The notes under the pieces: generated by a model
The model's database searches: none
Seen by the model: only the letters and a program-made list of their open reading frames with translations
Told to the model about the DNA's origin: nothing
Shown here: positions 11,359-21,679 of the stretch, in pieces
Layout of the letters: each line of letters starts with the position of its first letter
Numbering within the stretch: position 1 is the stretch's first letter
Assembly: GCA_030734395.1 (NCBI GenBank)
Contig: JAUZTG010000017.1
Location: 558,001-622,000 of the forward strand
Reading direction: 5' to 3'
DNA: 64,000 bases
From: Sarocladium kiliense
Taxonomy: Eukaryota; Ascomycota; Sordariomycetes; Hypocreales; Sarocladiaceae
Program-made: the position numbers and the translations under genes

Positions 11359-12567
11359 TCGAAGTCCTCCTTGGACTCGAGCCAGAGCGGACGGAGGAGG
11401 GACATGAGACGACTGTTCTCGCCGCTCCGCTGGTGGATATGGAGGAAGATTTAATAACCGTTCCCCGATGACTTAGTAAGTACAAGATGTTTCTATCCTT
11501 CTAGTCTTGGTCGTCGACTAACATACTGTGTCTTGTAGTGAAGTCAGGCACGCAGCTGTCGCCTCGTGCCGCCATCCCATTGCCGGCGACAACGGCGTAA
11601 GACATGTGCGATTTCCCGGACCCGGCCCTCACGTATGATTGATCGCTAACAGACAGAAATACGGGTCTTCGTGTTTTTCCTCGACCATTTCTGCGGATTG
11701 GTTGCCTGGCTCCGGACTTGGGCGTCAGTCCTCTACAGGCAGATGGACGGGCATCGGGTTGGAAGAAGGCCGCTAAATACATATATACAATCACAGAGCT
11801 CCGAATATACACCTTTCAAGTCTGATGAAGTTGGGATCGCAGGACAGGCCTGTCTTTCCCGAGCGCGCACAACCGCCCGGATGCTGCAGGATATACACGC
11901 AACGTTCAATTAGGAAGTGAATTCGAGGGGCTCCCTTAGTCCACAGGATCTGCGTCTTGCTTGGCCTTTGACAAAAGGTTGCGTCGCCAAGATCCGTGCA
12001 GGGTTGCATAGACATGCCAGTCAACTTACACCTTCTGCTTTCGACCATGTCATCTCCGCCAATCCTTCGATGCAACGATGCATGACATAATTTAGCACCA
12101 AAGCTGAGCTTCCCCAGGTGTGTCCTGACGGGAGATGATGAGTGCTAACGTCGTTCTGCTCTTGTCTTCCAAAATTTTAGGGATACGGAATCGATGTATT
12201 ACCATAAGTATAGTGTTTGCATAAGCATAAGCATAGGCAGTCTCTACGGTGGGGGTACGATACGGAGGCACGCAACACAGCCGTGTTGTACCAGGAGGGA
12301 CCGAGCGATGGTAAATTAAGATTCCCGACGGCATGGAATATATTCCTATTCTATTGACACTTGCATGTCATTTGACATGAATTCCCTCTTTGGAGTAGTA
12401 TCACTGCTCAGTAGAGGGAATCCAACGCATGCCCTAGCTGCGCACCCCCGTCTCATCACGGAGCAACCATCCACTGCCGGACGGGTGGATGTCGATCACA
12501 GGTGTAACCACAACTAGGATGCGCTAGGAAGCTATGGAAGTGACCTTTGAGAAGTTACTTGACTTGC

Positions 12568-12575
12568 ATATAATA
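12568..12575 (+). promoter_or_regulatory. TATA-like element of the lyase gene
   Basis: ATATAATA lies about 115 bases upstream of the ATG at 12689, a plausible core-promoter position for a secreted-enzyme gene. This is inference from sequence only. Confidence 0.35.
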
Positions 12576-12688
12576 GCTCCGAAGGGAACACCCTTTGAGA
12601 CTCGATAGCGTCCATCTCCTTGTTATACCAGCCCTCGATTTGTTCCTTCAAGCAGCCTATCGGAAGCCGATTTGTTCATGACTGCACG

Positions 12689-13508
12689 ATGAAGTCAATT
12701 GCAAACATCCTACCTCTCGCCGTTGTCATATGGCTCGGTGGAATCGCCGTCGCTCAGGATCCCAACTGCGCTCCGGGAGGCAACTTCGATCTCAGCCGGT
12801 TTAATCTTCAGCTCCCGATAGGGTCGAGCAGCAACCCAAGCTCACCTAGGACCATCTCATCCAATGACCTGGTGGGTTGCGATGGGTGGTCTGACCGCTC
12901 CTACTTCTTCACTTCGTCGAGCGGAAGCCTTATCATGAAGGTTAGCCGACAGACACCAGCGTCATCCTCCGGTTCTTACGTCCACTGCTAACAAGTTCAC
13001 TACGCCTCAGGTTCCTGGCTCTCCGAGCACAAGTGGCTGTGTGACTACGCCTAACAGCAAACACTGTCGCACTGAGCTTCGGGAGACCAACCCAAATAGC
13101 TGGGATCCCAAGAGCAGCGTCAACCGGCTCAAAGTGAGACTGGCCGTGAAGGTCCCCGGCAACGGCGGCATCGCCATCGGCCAGATCCTTCATAACCTGC
13201 AACCGAACAAGCCCGTCGCTGAGCTCTACTACGAACCCAACGGCGATATTGAGATCGGAGTCGCGCAGACGACTGCGGGAGGTAATCAGATACGTCAGCC
13301 TGTCGGCCATGTGGCCGTAGGCCAGATCTTCACATTCGAACTACGCTATGAGCGTAATGCGCTGTCTATCGCTCTCAATGGTGGCAGTGTCCAGAATCTG
13401 GATACATATAACCTGAATGCCCCGCCGTGCTATTTCAAGACTGGCAATTACAGCCAGGGAGACGCCCCAACAGAGGTTGCGTTTCACGATATTAGCGTTT
13501 CTCATTAG
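12689..13508 (+). CDS. secreted alginate/glucuronan-lyase-like polysaccharide lyase (PL7/PL20 fold)
   Basis: Exons 12689-12940 and 13011-13508 are joined over a 70-base intron with a CTAAC branch point, giving 249 residues. Residues 1-22 are a signal peptide (Met-Lys-Ser-Ile, then a hydrophobic core ending Val-Ala-Gln). The mature protein shows the beta-jelly-roll lyase signatures: Arg-Thr-Glu-Leu-Arg at 104-108 (substrate-binding Arg), Gly-Gln-Ile-Leu-His at 141-145 in place of the usual Gln-Ile-His, and Tyr-Phe-Lys-Thr-Gly-Asn-Tyr at 225-231 with the catalytic Tyr225. These are shared by PL7 alginate lyases and PL20 glucuronan lyases; from sequence alone I cannot decide between them. The reaction would be beta-elimination of a uronic-acid polymer outside the cell. 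It lies directly upstream of a xylanase gene in the same orientation. Confidence 0.82.
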
Positions 13509-14041
13509 ACCAAGATCTCACGATCTGATCCAGGGATGGATGGTACGATGCGGATAACGGATATTGGGGCTGCACGGGAACCAAAGTTGCTTACACCACC
13601 TCGACCTGTTCGATCATCTACGTTCAAGAATCGATCAGTACTAAAAGACTAGCTTGCCTGTGCCTATCTCAGGGACTTTGAAGTCGTCAGTGTTCATTGT
13701 TGAAGCATTCATGTCCAAGGCTAGCGGCCTGCGTCAGAGCTTCTTCCAAACATGCGAGCGAGTAACCAGCGTTCATATTCGCCTGAGCCCATCAGAAACG
13801 GAATCAACAGCCGATGCGAAAACTGTCGGATAAATGGTTCAGTCACATGTCGTTCGCCTTGCTGGATCAGTCCTGGCTGGAAACTTTCCCTATTACTTGT
13901 CCCTTTATGCGCATGTAAAGCTCCGATGGCCGAATCTGGCGGGCCAGGGTGTTGCACGATTGTCGGAATGGGGCCAGATAAATGAAGACGCGAGTCTAGA
14001 TCCTGGGTCTAATCTCGACATTAGTGATAGTCTGGGGGATA

Positions 14042-14047
14042 TTAGCC
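14042..14047 (-). promoter_or_regulatory. XlnR/Xyr1-type motif GGCTAA
   Basis: TTAGCC on the plus strand reads GGCTAA on the minus strand, about 610 bases upstream of the xylanase start. XlnR/Xyr1 regulators of xylan use bind GGCTAA-type sites. Presence is seen; use is inferred. Confidence 0.35.
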
Positions 14048-14414
14048 GGCCATTCATGGTTCAACCACGCCTCTCCGCGCCCGCTCCGCTCCGACAGAGC
14101 ACGGCAGATAGAATGACAATACTCTCCCCCTACACTTGTGCTAGGAAGCAATGCCATACGACCCTCAGAAGCATGTGTCCTAAGCTTGTGCTGTTTCCAT
14201 GGTTAAATGGCCTGCCACTACCACATGGCTTACTGCCGACCCAACTGGGTCAAAGCAGTCGGCGAACCCTTCATGATAGTTCCTGGCCCCATCTATCCCA
14301 GCTAACCCAGATTGAGCTCATGGAAGAGCCTCCGGTGTTTGAAAGGGAAGTTTCAGCGAAGCGAGCCTCCTTTCTCCACGCAACAGTCCCTCTTTAGAAT
14401 TGATTACCGAAGCT

Positions 14415-14420
14415 GGCTAA
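14415..14420 (+). promoter_or_regulatory. XlnR/Xyr1-type motif GGCTAA
   Basis: GGCTAA lies 237 bases upstream of the xylanase ATG, a typical distance for xylanolytic activator sites in fungi. The six-base motif is short, so chance occurrence is possible. Confidence 0.4.
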
Positions 14421-14541
14421 CTGCGACTAGATTTACCGGGTTACTGCCTGAAAAAAGAGAAAGCTTCAGGGATCATGTCGAACAATGAATCGCTTCTTCA
14501 ATCAGCCGAGATGGCAAAAAAGGGAACTCGAGAAGGCCAAG

Positions 14542-14549
14542 CATAAAAG
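14542..14549 (+). promoter_or_regulatory. TATA-like element of xylanase gene
   Basis: CATAAAAG sits 108-115 bases upstream of the ATG at 14657. Confidence 0.35.
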
Positions 14550-14656
14550 CGGATGAGCAGCCAGTCGATCTCGGAGTCTTCCGATTGACAAGGTTCTCTT
14601 TCACTGCGAGAAAGTCTTGGCCATTCAACTTGTTGCAGCATATATCTTTGCCAAGC

Positions 14657-16166
14657 ATGGGTCTCCTTCAGACTGTGACGCTCGCTCTTGCGGCGTCCTC
14701 AGGGCTTGTTGCCGCCGACGGCCTCAACGCCAGAGCGCAGAAGATCGGCAAGGTGCGCATTGATATTCCGGTCATTGGCATTGTTGAGTCTCGAGAAGGG
14801 TGCTAACTCGCATGAAGTACTTTGGAACCGAGTACAGTGTCAACCAGCTTAGCGATGGGACCTTCATGAACATCGCCAACAACAAGGAGGAATTTGGTGC
14901 TGTCACTCCTGAGAATGAGATGAAGGTACGTTTGAGCTATGACTGATCAGTAGGGTCAATCAACTAACAAGATATCATAGTGGGATGCCACCGAGCCAAA
15001 CCGGGGCCAGTTCAGCTACGGCAATGGTGATCGCATCGCGAACAGCGCGACCAGCGCAGGACAGCTGCTTCGCTGCCACACGACTGTATGGCACAGCCAA
15101 CTGCCTAACTGGGGTAAGAATAGCAGCTCCATTTCAAGAAGTCGACGTCATCACTAACGGCTGATCGAATAGTCCGCAATGGCTACGACAATCAGACCAT
15201 GATTTCTATTATGAACACCCACATCACAAACCTCATGACCCACTGGAAGGGCAAATGCAAGCACTGGGATGTGGTCAACGAGGCGCTCGAGGAGGATGGC
15301 AGCTACCGTCGCTCCAACAGCCCGTTCTATAGCACCATTGGCGAGGCCTTCATTCCGATCGCCTTCCGCACAGCTGCTGCTGCCGACCCAGACGCGAAGC
15401 TCTTCTACAATGACTACAACATTGAGCTTGCAGGCTCCAAGTCTAGTGGTGCGCAGCGTATTGTAAGGCTGATCAAGCAGTACGGCGCGAGGATTGATGG
15501 TATTTTCCATTTTCCTCTTTATCTTTTTGTCCTCCAGAATATACAATGCTAACTTGGTTTATAGGTGTTGGTCTGCAAGCCCATCTTGTCGTCGGCCAAG
15601 TTCCTTCATACACGCAGTACCAGTCTAACCTCAAGGCTTTCACCGACCTTGGCGTTGATGTTGCTTATACTGAGCTTGATATCCGCATGAACCTCCCATC
15701 GGATAATGGTAAGCTTCAGCAGCAAGCCACGGATTACGGCAATGTTGTCAAGGCTTGTGCCCTCACGCCAAAGTGCCTCGGCATTACTACCTGGGGTTTG
15801 ACGGACAAGTACTCCTGGGTCCCCAACACCTTCTCGGGCACCGGCGACGCTCTTCCATGGAACAGCAACTTCCAGAAGAAGCCCGCCTACACCGCCATTC
15901 TCAGCGCTCTGGACGCTGGTACCTCCGTCAGCACCAGCACTGCCTCCACCACGAGCGTCCCCAACACCTCGCAGCCTCCGGTTACGACTACAACTACCAG
16001 CTCAAGCACGTCTACCACCTTCGCCACTTCTACAACTTCTTCCGCGGGCACTGGTACATGCTCTGGTATGTGGGGACAGTGCGGTGGTTTGGGCTGGAAC
16101 GGGCCGAAGTGTTGCTCTGCTGGTACCTGCAAGTATTCGAATGACTGGTACTCGCAGTGCTTGTAA
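14657..16166 (+). CDS. GH10 endo-1,4-beta-xylanase with C-terminal CBM1
   Basis: Five exons (14657-14752, 14818-14925, 14981-15113, 15173-15499, 15565-16166) give 421 residues; all introns are GT-AG and 55-65 bases. Residues 1-20 form a signal peptide. The GH10 barrel follows, with Pro-Glu-Asn-Glu-Met-Lys at the end of exon 2, Trp-His-Ser-Gln-Leu-Pro, the acid/base Glu149 in Asp-Val-Val-Asn-Glu-Ala, and the nucleophile Glu258 in Tyr-Thr-Glu-Leu-Asp. A Ser/Thr-rich linker (about 340-385) leads to a CBM1 (about 388-421) with Trp-Gly-Gln-Cys-Gly-Gly and its cysteine and aromatic pattern. The enzyme cuts the xylan backbone outside the cell; the CBM1 binds cellulose. The upstream GGCTAA motifs fit induction by xylan. 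Confidence 0.96.
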
Positions 16167-16543
16167 GACAGCTTCGTCAACGAGCTGATGGAACGTTGCC
16201 CTTCATGGCGGTGGCGAGGCATGCGGAAGGCTCTGCGAAACTGTTCAGTCACCCCTTGTGGAGACTTCCGCAGACCGGAGCTTTTCTTTTCTTCTTTGTA
16301 TATCTACACTGGCAGCAGGACAATAGCTAGCCAAGCGCAGCTAGATACCGCCACTGAATATATTTGTTCATCAAGATTTGGGACAAAGGCGGTTACAACT
16401 GTTGAGACACCAGCCAGTAACCCATATGCGGAACGTGAATGGCGGCAGAATCGGGACTGCACCATTGACCATATGCACGTGGTGAAGGATCTCGAACTAG
16501 ATCGCTTTTATATACATTTAGATCCTGTCAATAACCTTGATAC
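16167..16543. other. convergent intergenic region
   Basis: 3' regions of the xylanase (plus) and the first SDR gene (minus). Nothing else seen. Confidence 0.4.
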
Positions 16544-17600
16544 TTATGGTGATGCCCCAGGGGTCGGAAGGCCAGCAACTCCCCAACCAGGAACCAGTGT
16601 GCTCTTGATCTCGTCCTCCAGCTTCAGGATGTTAGACGCTAGAGCACCAGGTCCCAGCGGTCCAGGATCATTATACGGCGCAACCGACCGGACTGCACCA
16701 CCGGGAGTGGCCTCGATTACGCATCCACCCGTGATCTTGATTGCATCATCCGGGCACTCAGGGTTGAGGACGTTGACGCCAATCGAATCCCTCTCAATCA
16801 GCGCCAGCATGACCTCCGCGACCTCTGACGGCTCCGACCACGCATCCTTCAACTGGTCAATTGAGGACAACTTCTCTGGATTCTCCAAGTACATCGGCGT
16901 GCGCATGATACCAGGTGCAACAGCGGCAACACGGATATTGTGAGACTGCTCAAGCTTTCCTAAGGACCTTACGAACCCGTTGATGGCGTGCTTCGTAGCG
17001 GCGTAGACTGGTGTGGCGAACGAGGCTTGCTGCCCGTTGGTGCTTGATACGATCACGACTGTCTTTGGCGTGGTGTCGGAGGGTTTGCTGAGCCAGCTGG
17101 AGATGGCGAGTTGAGTTGTGCGAATGGGGTGTGTGATGTTGATGTCGATCTGGGCGAAGCGATCTCCGTCTACTGTATCGCGACTCTTGCTTGAACCCGG
17201 GGGTATCCAGAAGCTGCTAAAGTCCTGATATCCAAACGATGGTCAGTGTTCCCCTCAAGTATTACAACTCAAAGAAGCATTATCGGCTCAGACGAACCGG
17301 TTCAAATACTCCAGCTCCTGCAACCACGATATTCACATCACCAAACTCTCTCGCTGCGGTGGTGAACATGGCGTCCAGTTGCTTCCATGATGTTACATCT
17401 GTTTCTTGGAAGATTGCTCGCCCTTTGCCAGCTGAAGCTTGAGAATGCTTTTTAACCAGCTCCTCTGCCTCGGATCTCAGAGCCAAGTCTGCGAGGAGAA
17501 CATTGCAGCCTAGGGATAGTAATGCCGTCGCCAATGCAAGATTGAGCCCGCTTCCCGCGCCGGTGACGATCGCGGACTGCCCATTGACGGATCGTGACAT
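16544..17600 (-). CDS. short-chain dehydrogenase/reductase (SDR), NAD-type
   Basis: Exons 17600-17298 and 17224-16544 are joined over a 73-base intron, giving 327 residues. The N-terminus has the Rossmann motif Thr-Gly-Ala-Gly-Ser-Gly-Leu; an Asp after the second strand (Leu-Leu-Ala-Asp-Leu) points to NAD(H). The fourth-strand motif is Val-Ala-Gly-Ala-Gly rather than Asn-Asn-Ala-Gly. The catalytic set is present: Ser161/162 in Ile-Val-Ser-Ser, Tyr175 and Lys179 in Tyr-Ala-Ala-Thr-Lys. The C-terminal extension resembles fungal proteins annotated as 15-hydroxyprostaglandin-dehydrogenase-like. It lies in the same orientation as the next SDR and near a Baeyer-Villiger monooxygenase, which fits oxidation of an alcohol to a ketone or the reverse. 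The substrate is unknown. Confidence 0.88.
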
Positions 17601-18213
17601 GTTTGCGTCGGGTCCAGAGATGTGATGATCAAGGACAAATGAAAGAGGGAAGTTCAAGTGATACTTTCTTTTCTCTCCAATGCGGGCGAACCTGCTTGCC
17701 TCGTCCTGCCTCCATCCTCATCTTAGAGAGGCTCCATCAAGCTATGTGGGCGATATCGGCTGTTCTAAACCTCATGGGCGTCCTTTCTCGGCAAAGATTC
17801 CCTGCATAAGGTATCACTTCTTGAACTTGGGAGGTATCCCGATTGAGGAAGGCGATTGGGGGCGCGAACATGGTTCACTTCGAATAGGCAAGCGGAGCCG
17901 AGTTAAAGTGGTGCCTCTTGATAGACGCGAGTCATATGGCTTGACTCCTTATCATGCCGTTGTCTCGGCGATAAAGCTGCCCGACGACACAGAGCTACGA
18001 TTAGTGCCATCGGCCGCTATCGCTAATTCTGAATCTAACACCTGTAGGATAATCTCGGTATGGACTAAGTTTTGTCGAGTGTACATTGTGCTTACCGAGT
18101 CTATCGGGCGCATTAGCTAGACTAACCGAACATCGATGCTGTGAGCAAACCACAGAAGGGGACATGTTCTTGATGTGCTAGAAGAGATGCATTATCTACA
18201 TGCGACGCTTATT
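17601..18213. other. intergenic between two SDR genes
   Basis: Promoter side of the first SDR and 3' side of the second. Nothing else recognised. Confidence 0.35.
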
Positions 18214-19032
18214 TCATCGCTGGATATAGCCTCCATCAAGAACGAGTGTGCTGCCCGTAGCGAACGAACTCCTGCCTCCCGCCAAAAACACAACCCCATC
18301 TGCAATCTCCTCGGGTTTGCCGGCTCTCTTCATGGGAACAGCCCCCGCGACCTTTTCCTCCAGCACTTTCTTGATCTCCGGGGTATTCATCGTCATGGGT
18401 GACTCGACGTAGCCAGGGCAAATAGCATTGATTCGCAAGCCCTTCTCCGCATAATCTTCCGACGCCGTTTTTGTCAGGCCGATTACTGCGTGTTTGGAGG
18501 TGACATATGAAGTTGAGAGAGGAGTTGCGATAAAGCCTTGAATAGAAGCGAAATTGATGATGGAGCCTCGCTGAAGGGGTCTTCCGTCGATGGTCGAGGC
18601 TATAGGTTCCTGGTCGAGCATTGTCTTTGCCACAGCCTTGAGCATGTAGAAAGTGCCATTCAGGTTGATGTCAATCACCCGCTGCCACTCCTTCGTTTCA
18701 GCAAACGCAGCGCCTCCTTGGTGCTTATAAGCGACTCCAGCAGCGTTGACACAGTAATCGATTCGACCGAAGTCTTTGACTATGAGGTCTACGGTTTCGC
18801 AGACATTGACCTCGTCGGTCACGTTGAGGGCAAACGTGATGACGCGACATGGTTTCCCAGAAATAGAAGTATGATGTTTGAGGTCAATAAGTCGCTTAGT
18901 CTCTGACAGGCCGTCAGCGTCGATGTCGAGGAGTGCAACGCCAGCAGCTCCGTCCCGGGCGAATGTTTGTGCGCACGCACGGCCGATGCCTGAGCCTGCG
19001 CCGGTGATAACTGCAAATCCATGAACATCCAT
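18214..19032 (-). CDS. classical SDR dehydrogenase, NAD-type
   Basis: A single exon of 272 residues, the usual classical SDR length. Motifs seen: Thr-Gly-Ala-Gly-Ser-Gly-Ile-Gly (10-17), Asp at 36 in Leu-Leu-Asp-Ile-Asp for NAD preference, Asn-Ala-Ala-Gly (96-99), Asn in Asp-Ile-Asn-Leu-Asn (121-125), Ser163, and Tyr176-x3-Lys180. The C-terminus ends in Leu-Asp-Gly-Gly-Tyr, as in 3-oxoacyl reductase and cyclohexanol dehydrogenase relatives. It is divergently transcribed from the Baeyer-Villiger monooxygenase across 753 bases. A dehydrogenase beside such an enzyme commonly makes the ketone substrate; that pairing is inferred here. Confidence 0.92.
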   Translation of the reverse strand: MDVHGFAVITGAGSGIGRACAQTFARDGAAGVALLDIDADGLSETKRLIDLKHHTSISGKPCRVITFALNVTDEVNVCETVDLIVKDFGRIDYCVNAAGVAYKHQGGAAFAETKEWQRVIDINLNGTFYMLKAVAKTMLDQEPIASTIDGRPLQRGSIINFASIQGFIATPLSTSYVTSKHAVIGLTKTASEDYAEKGLRINAICPGYVESPMTMNTPEIKKVLEEKVAGAVPMKRAGKPEEIADGVVFLAGGRSSFATGSTLVLDGGYIQR

Positions 19033-19785
19033 AGTCAGGGAATCTAGAATCGAAGATTGAAACCAGTGATGAACTACAAAGGTTGTATGATATGAAGAAG
19101 CGATAGTAACTCGAACGGCAGGCCAATAACTACATCCCTACACCGGAGGTCGAGCTACTCTTCCTCGTTTGTAGTAGGTTGGCTCGAAGCTATGGAATCC
19201 GACATCCGACCTGAACTAAACCTCGCCTTGCGCTTGCTCAATAGTCAAGATAACAAGGGACTTCTAGATAGGTGATGAATCGCAGCGTACTTGCTGTGTG
19301 CCATGTGCACGCACTTACAAGGTTCCACTATGCGGCGACGCCAACAAAGGGGCTGGGTTTTGAAAAGGGAAGTTTACAACGATCGCCCACGCGTTGGGTA
19401 GCATGCGCTTTCAGTGGACCATCCTATCAGCCCAGAAATGGTTCATCTTGAAGGATAATGGGGGGATGCGAGAGGTCTCCCGCGACCTGGAATTATCGGA
19501 TCGACTTTCCGTTGGTGACGAGATAGCGCAACACCTAAGACTACCTCTTCCTAAGCCGGAGCGTCTCGCTTAGACTGCGCGTCTGTGATAAGACTGGACT
19601 CTTTCAGAGATCACCACGTTGCAGTCGCACAGCGGTCGCTGACAATTGTCTGATCAATGGTGCCGTGCCTCTGAAGTAGCGCCCAAGCTGATCCAGGTCG
19701 CTGCGCCGCTCTCACTTGCTTCTGATCACACTACAGCAATTATTATCTTCAACACAATCATTCTTCGTTCTTCTTTCCCGAAGCA
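19033..19785. promoter_or_regulatory. divergent promoter of SDR and BVMO genes
   Basis: The region separates two head-to-head genes of the cluster. It holds an inverted CGG-N9-CCG at 19497-19511, the type of site bound by Zn2Cys6 dimers. No open frame of interest. Confidence 0.45.
19497..19511. promoter_or_regulatory. CGG-N9-CCG inverted half-sites
   Basis: CGG at 19497-19499 and CCG at 19509-19511 are separated by nine bases. Zn2Cys6 homodimers bind inverted CGG triplets with a protein-specific gap. It may be the target of the regulator encoded at 24016-26329; I did not find the same spacing in the permease/regulator promoter. Confidence 0.3.
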
Positions 19786-21468
19786 ATGGGATCGCTAGGT
19801 CACGAGCCCGAATACGACGTCCTGATTATAGGAGCCGGGCTCTCTGGCATCAGCTGCATCTACCACCTCCGCAAGCTTTTCCCGTCGTGGCGCATCAAGG
19901 CTGTTGAGGCTGCTGACGAAGTAGGAGGCACGTGGTATTTCAATCGCTACCCTGGCGCTCGCTTTGACTCAGAGTCAGTATCGTACCACCTGTCATGGGA
20001 TAAAGAGTATCTTCAACAGTGGGACTGGAAAGAGGAGTTTGCATCTCAGCCTGAGATCCTAAAGTACATCCAGGGCTTCTGTAACAAGAACGACATACAG
20101 AATGAAGTCCAATTCAATACCAAGATTGTCACTGCGAGATGGCAGGCAGCAACCCGATCGTGGTCGCTTGAGGACTCGGAGCATCGCGTCTATACGGCGA
20201 GGTTCATAATTACTGGTGTCGGCATTCTATCGGCTCCCCAACTCCCCAAAATTCCGGGTATTGAGAACTTCAAAGGCCAGGCTTTCCACACTTCAAGGTG
20301 GCCCAAGGACTTTGACTACACCACTGGTCTTATTGGAAAACGAGTTGGAGTTATTGGAACGGCTGCTACAGGCATTCAGACTATTACCGCCATTTCACAG
20401 GTTGAAGGTCTCAAGTCCTTAACCGTTTTCCAAAGAACAGCTAGTTGGTGCGCTCCTCTTCGGAATAAACCAATCGAGGCCCATACAATGAAAGCATACA
20501 AAGAACAGTACGACGCTATATTTGAGAAGTGTGCTAAATCACCAACGGGCTTCTTGTACAGCCCCGATCCTCGGCTTCTGTTTGATGTTCCCGAAGAAGA
20601 ACGCGAGGCTTTCTGGGAAAAGCTATACAACGAGCCAGGGTTCGGAAAGTGGCAGGGTGTTTTCAGCGACACGTATACCAACCCCAAGGCGAACAAGGAG
20701 TATTCAGGCTGGATGGCTGCGAAGATGAGGGCTCGCGTCCACGACCCTGTCGTTGCCGAGAAGCTTATCCCGAAGGATCACGGGTTCGGGACGAAGCGTG
20801 TCCCGTTGGAAAGCGGGTATTTCGAAGCCTTCAACAAGCCAAATGTTCATCTTGTCGATCTTCGCGAGACACCGATTGCGACAGTTACTGCAAGTGGAAT
20901 CAGTACGACAGATGGCACGGATCGCGAGCTTGATGTCTTGGTGTACGCGACAGGCTTTGATGCCATCACTGGTGCTTTGTCCGCTATCAACTGGTACGGC
21001 GCGGACGACCGACCGTTGTTTGGCCCAAGTTACCAATCGGACGGGAAGGTTGCGAATCCCCCACCCATCTGGCCTGACCACAACACCAAGACATTCCTTG
21101 GTCTCATGGCGCCATCTTTGCCAAACGTCTTCATGATCCTTGGGCCTCACCAACCCTACGGCAACGTTCCTCGCAGTATCGAGAACTCAGTCAATGTGGT
21201 GATGGAACTCCTGCAGTTCATCCACAGAAAGGGCTACACTTATGTTGACCCGACTCCGAAAGCTGCCGAGGATTGGTATCAGCATGTTGTCGCAACTGGA
21301 GACGGGCTCCTTTCTTCGCTCGTGAGCGGTTGGGCAACGGGTGTGAATACAAATATTGATGGAAGGAGTGAGAGGAGAATTGCGAAGTATAGTGGAACTT
21401 ATCAACAGTGGTTGGATAAGTGTGATGAGAGCAAGGAGGCAGGGTGGAAGGGCTTGAACTTCGCGTAG
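19786..21468 (+). CDS. FAD-dependent Baeyer-Villiger monooxygenase
   Basis: A single exon of 560 residues, typical for class B flavin monooxygenases. The FAD Rossmann motif Gly-Ala-Gly-Leu-Ser-Gly is at 16-21, followed by Gly-Gly-Thr-Trp and Tyr-Pro-Gly-Ala-Arg-Phe-Asp. The type I BVMO fingerprint Phe-x-Gly-x3-His-x3-Trp-Pro is exact at 162-173 (His168, Trp172). A second dinucleotide motif (Gly-Thr-Ala-Ala-Thr-Gly, about 191-196) binds NADPH. The enzyme inserts oxygen next to a carbonyl, making esters or lactones from ketones. Its neighbours (two SDRs, a permease and a regulator) suggest a dedicated pathway for a cyclic or long-chain ketone. The substrate cannot be read from the sequence. Confidence 0.95.
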   Translation: MGSLGHEPEYDVLIIGAGLSGISCIYHLRKLFPSWRIKAVEAADEVGGTWYFNRYPGARFDSESVSYHLSWDKEYLQQWDWKEEFASQPEILKYIQGFCNKNDIQNEVQFNTKIVTARWQAATRSWSLEDSEHRVYTARFIITGVGILSAPQLPKIPGIENFKGQAFHTSRWPKDFDYTTGLIGKRVGVIGTAATGIQTITAISQVEGLKSLTVFQRTASWCAPLRNKPIEAHTMKAYKEQYDAIFEKCAKSPTGFLYSPDPRLLFDVPEEEREAFWEKLYNEPGFGKWQGVFSDTYTNPKANKEYSGWMAAKMRARVHDPVVAEKLIPKDHGFGTKRVPLESGYFEAFNKPNVHLVDLRETPIATVTASGISTTDGTDRELDVLVYATGFDAITGALSAINWYGADDRPLFGPSYQSDGKVANPPPIWPDHNTKTFLGLMAPSLPNVFMILGPHQPYGNVPRSIENSVNVVMELLQFIHRKGYTYVDPTPKAAEDWYQHVVATGDGLLSSLVSGWATGVNTNIDGRSERRIAKYSGTYQQWLDKCDESKEAGWKGLNFA

Positions 21469-21679
21469 TATAGTGTGTAACGAGAAGAGTCAAGATATAG
21501 CTCAAGGTCCATTCGTGCACCATAACAGATAGAAGGTGATCCCGATTGTACACTTTGAACACTTGGATACTGATACTAAGCAAAAGTCTTCATTGTACGT
21601 AATATCAACAAGTGTCAATTGGATGTGCGAGTGCAGAGAATTAGAAAACTACAAGTGCGCCAGTGTGAACTTCAAGTGA

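Larger units (their letters stand above)
9690..12688. other. 3 kb without a convincing gene
   Basis: Open frames here (for example 9991-10581 minus and 10965-11348 plus) have no recognisable domains and biased, shadow-like composition. The stretch holds a perfect 8-base-stem hairpin at 11338-11358 and a TATA-like ATATAATA at about 12568 upstream of the lyase gene. An unspliced small gene or a noncoding transcript near 11200-11460 is possible but unsupported. Confidence 0.4.
13509..14656. other. intergenic, xylanase promoter
   Basis: This holds two XlnR-type GGCTAA motifs (14042-14047 reverse, 14415-14420 forward) and a TATA-like CATAAAAG at 14542. The 187-codon frame at 13834-14397 has no protein-like features. 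Confidence 0.45.

Noticed and set aside
11291..11468. Two adjacent mini-frames (18 and 40 codons) considered as one small spliced gene
   Set aside because: The only joining intron would be 39 bases with a weak donor; no homology recognised.
12130..12150. ATGATGA considered as a snoRNA C box
   Set aside because: No D box at the correct distance downstream and no terminal stem.
13834..14397. 187-codon frame between the lyase and the xylanase
   Set aside because: No signal peptide or motif, composition like noncoding DNA, and it lies in the xylanase promoter.
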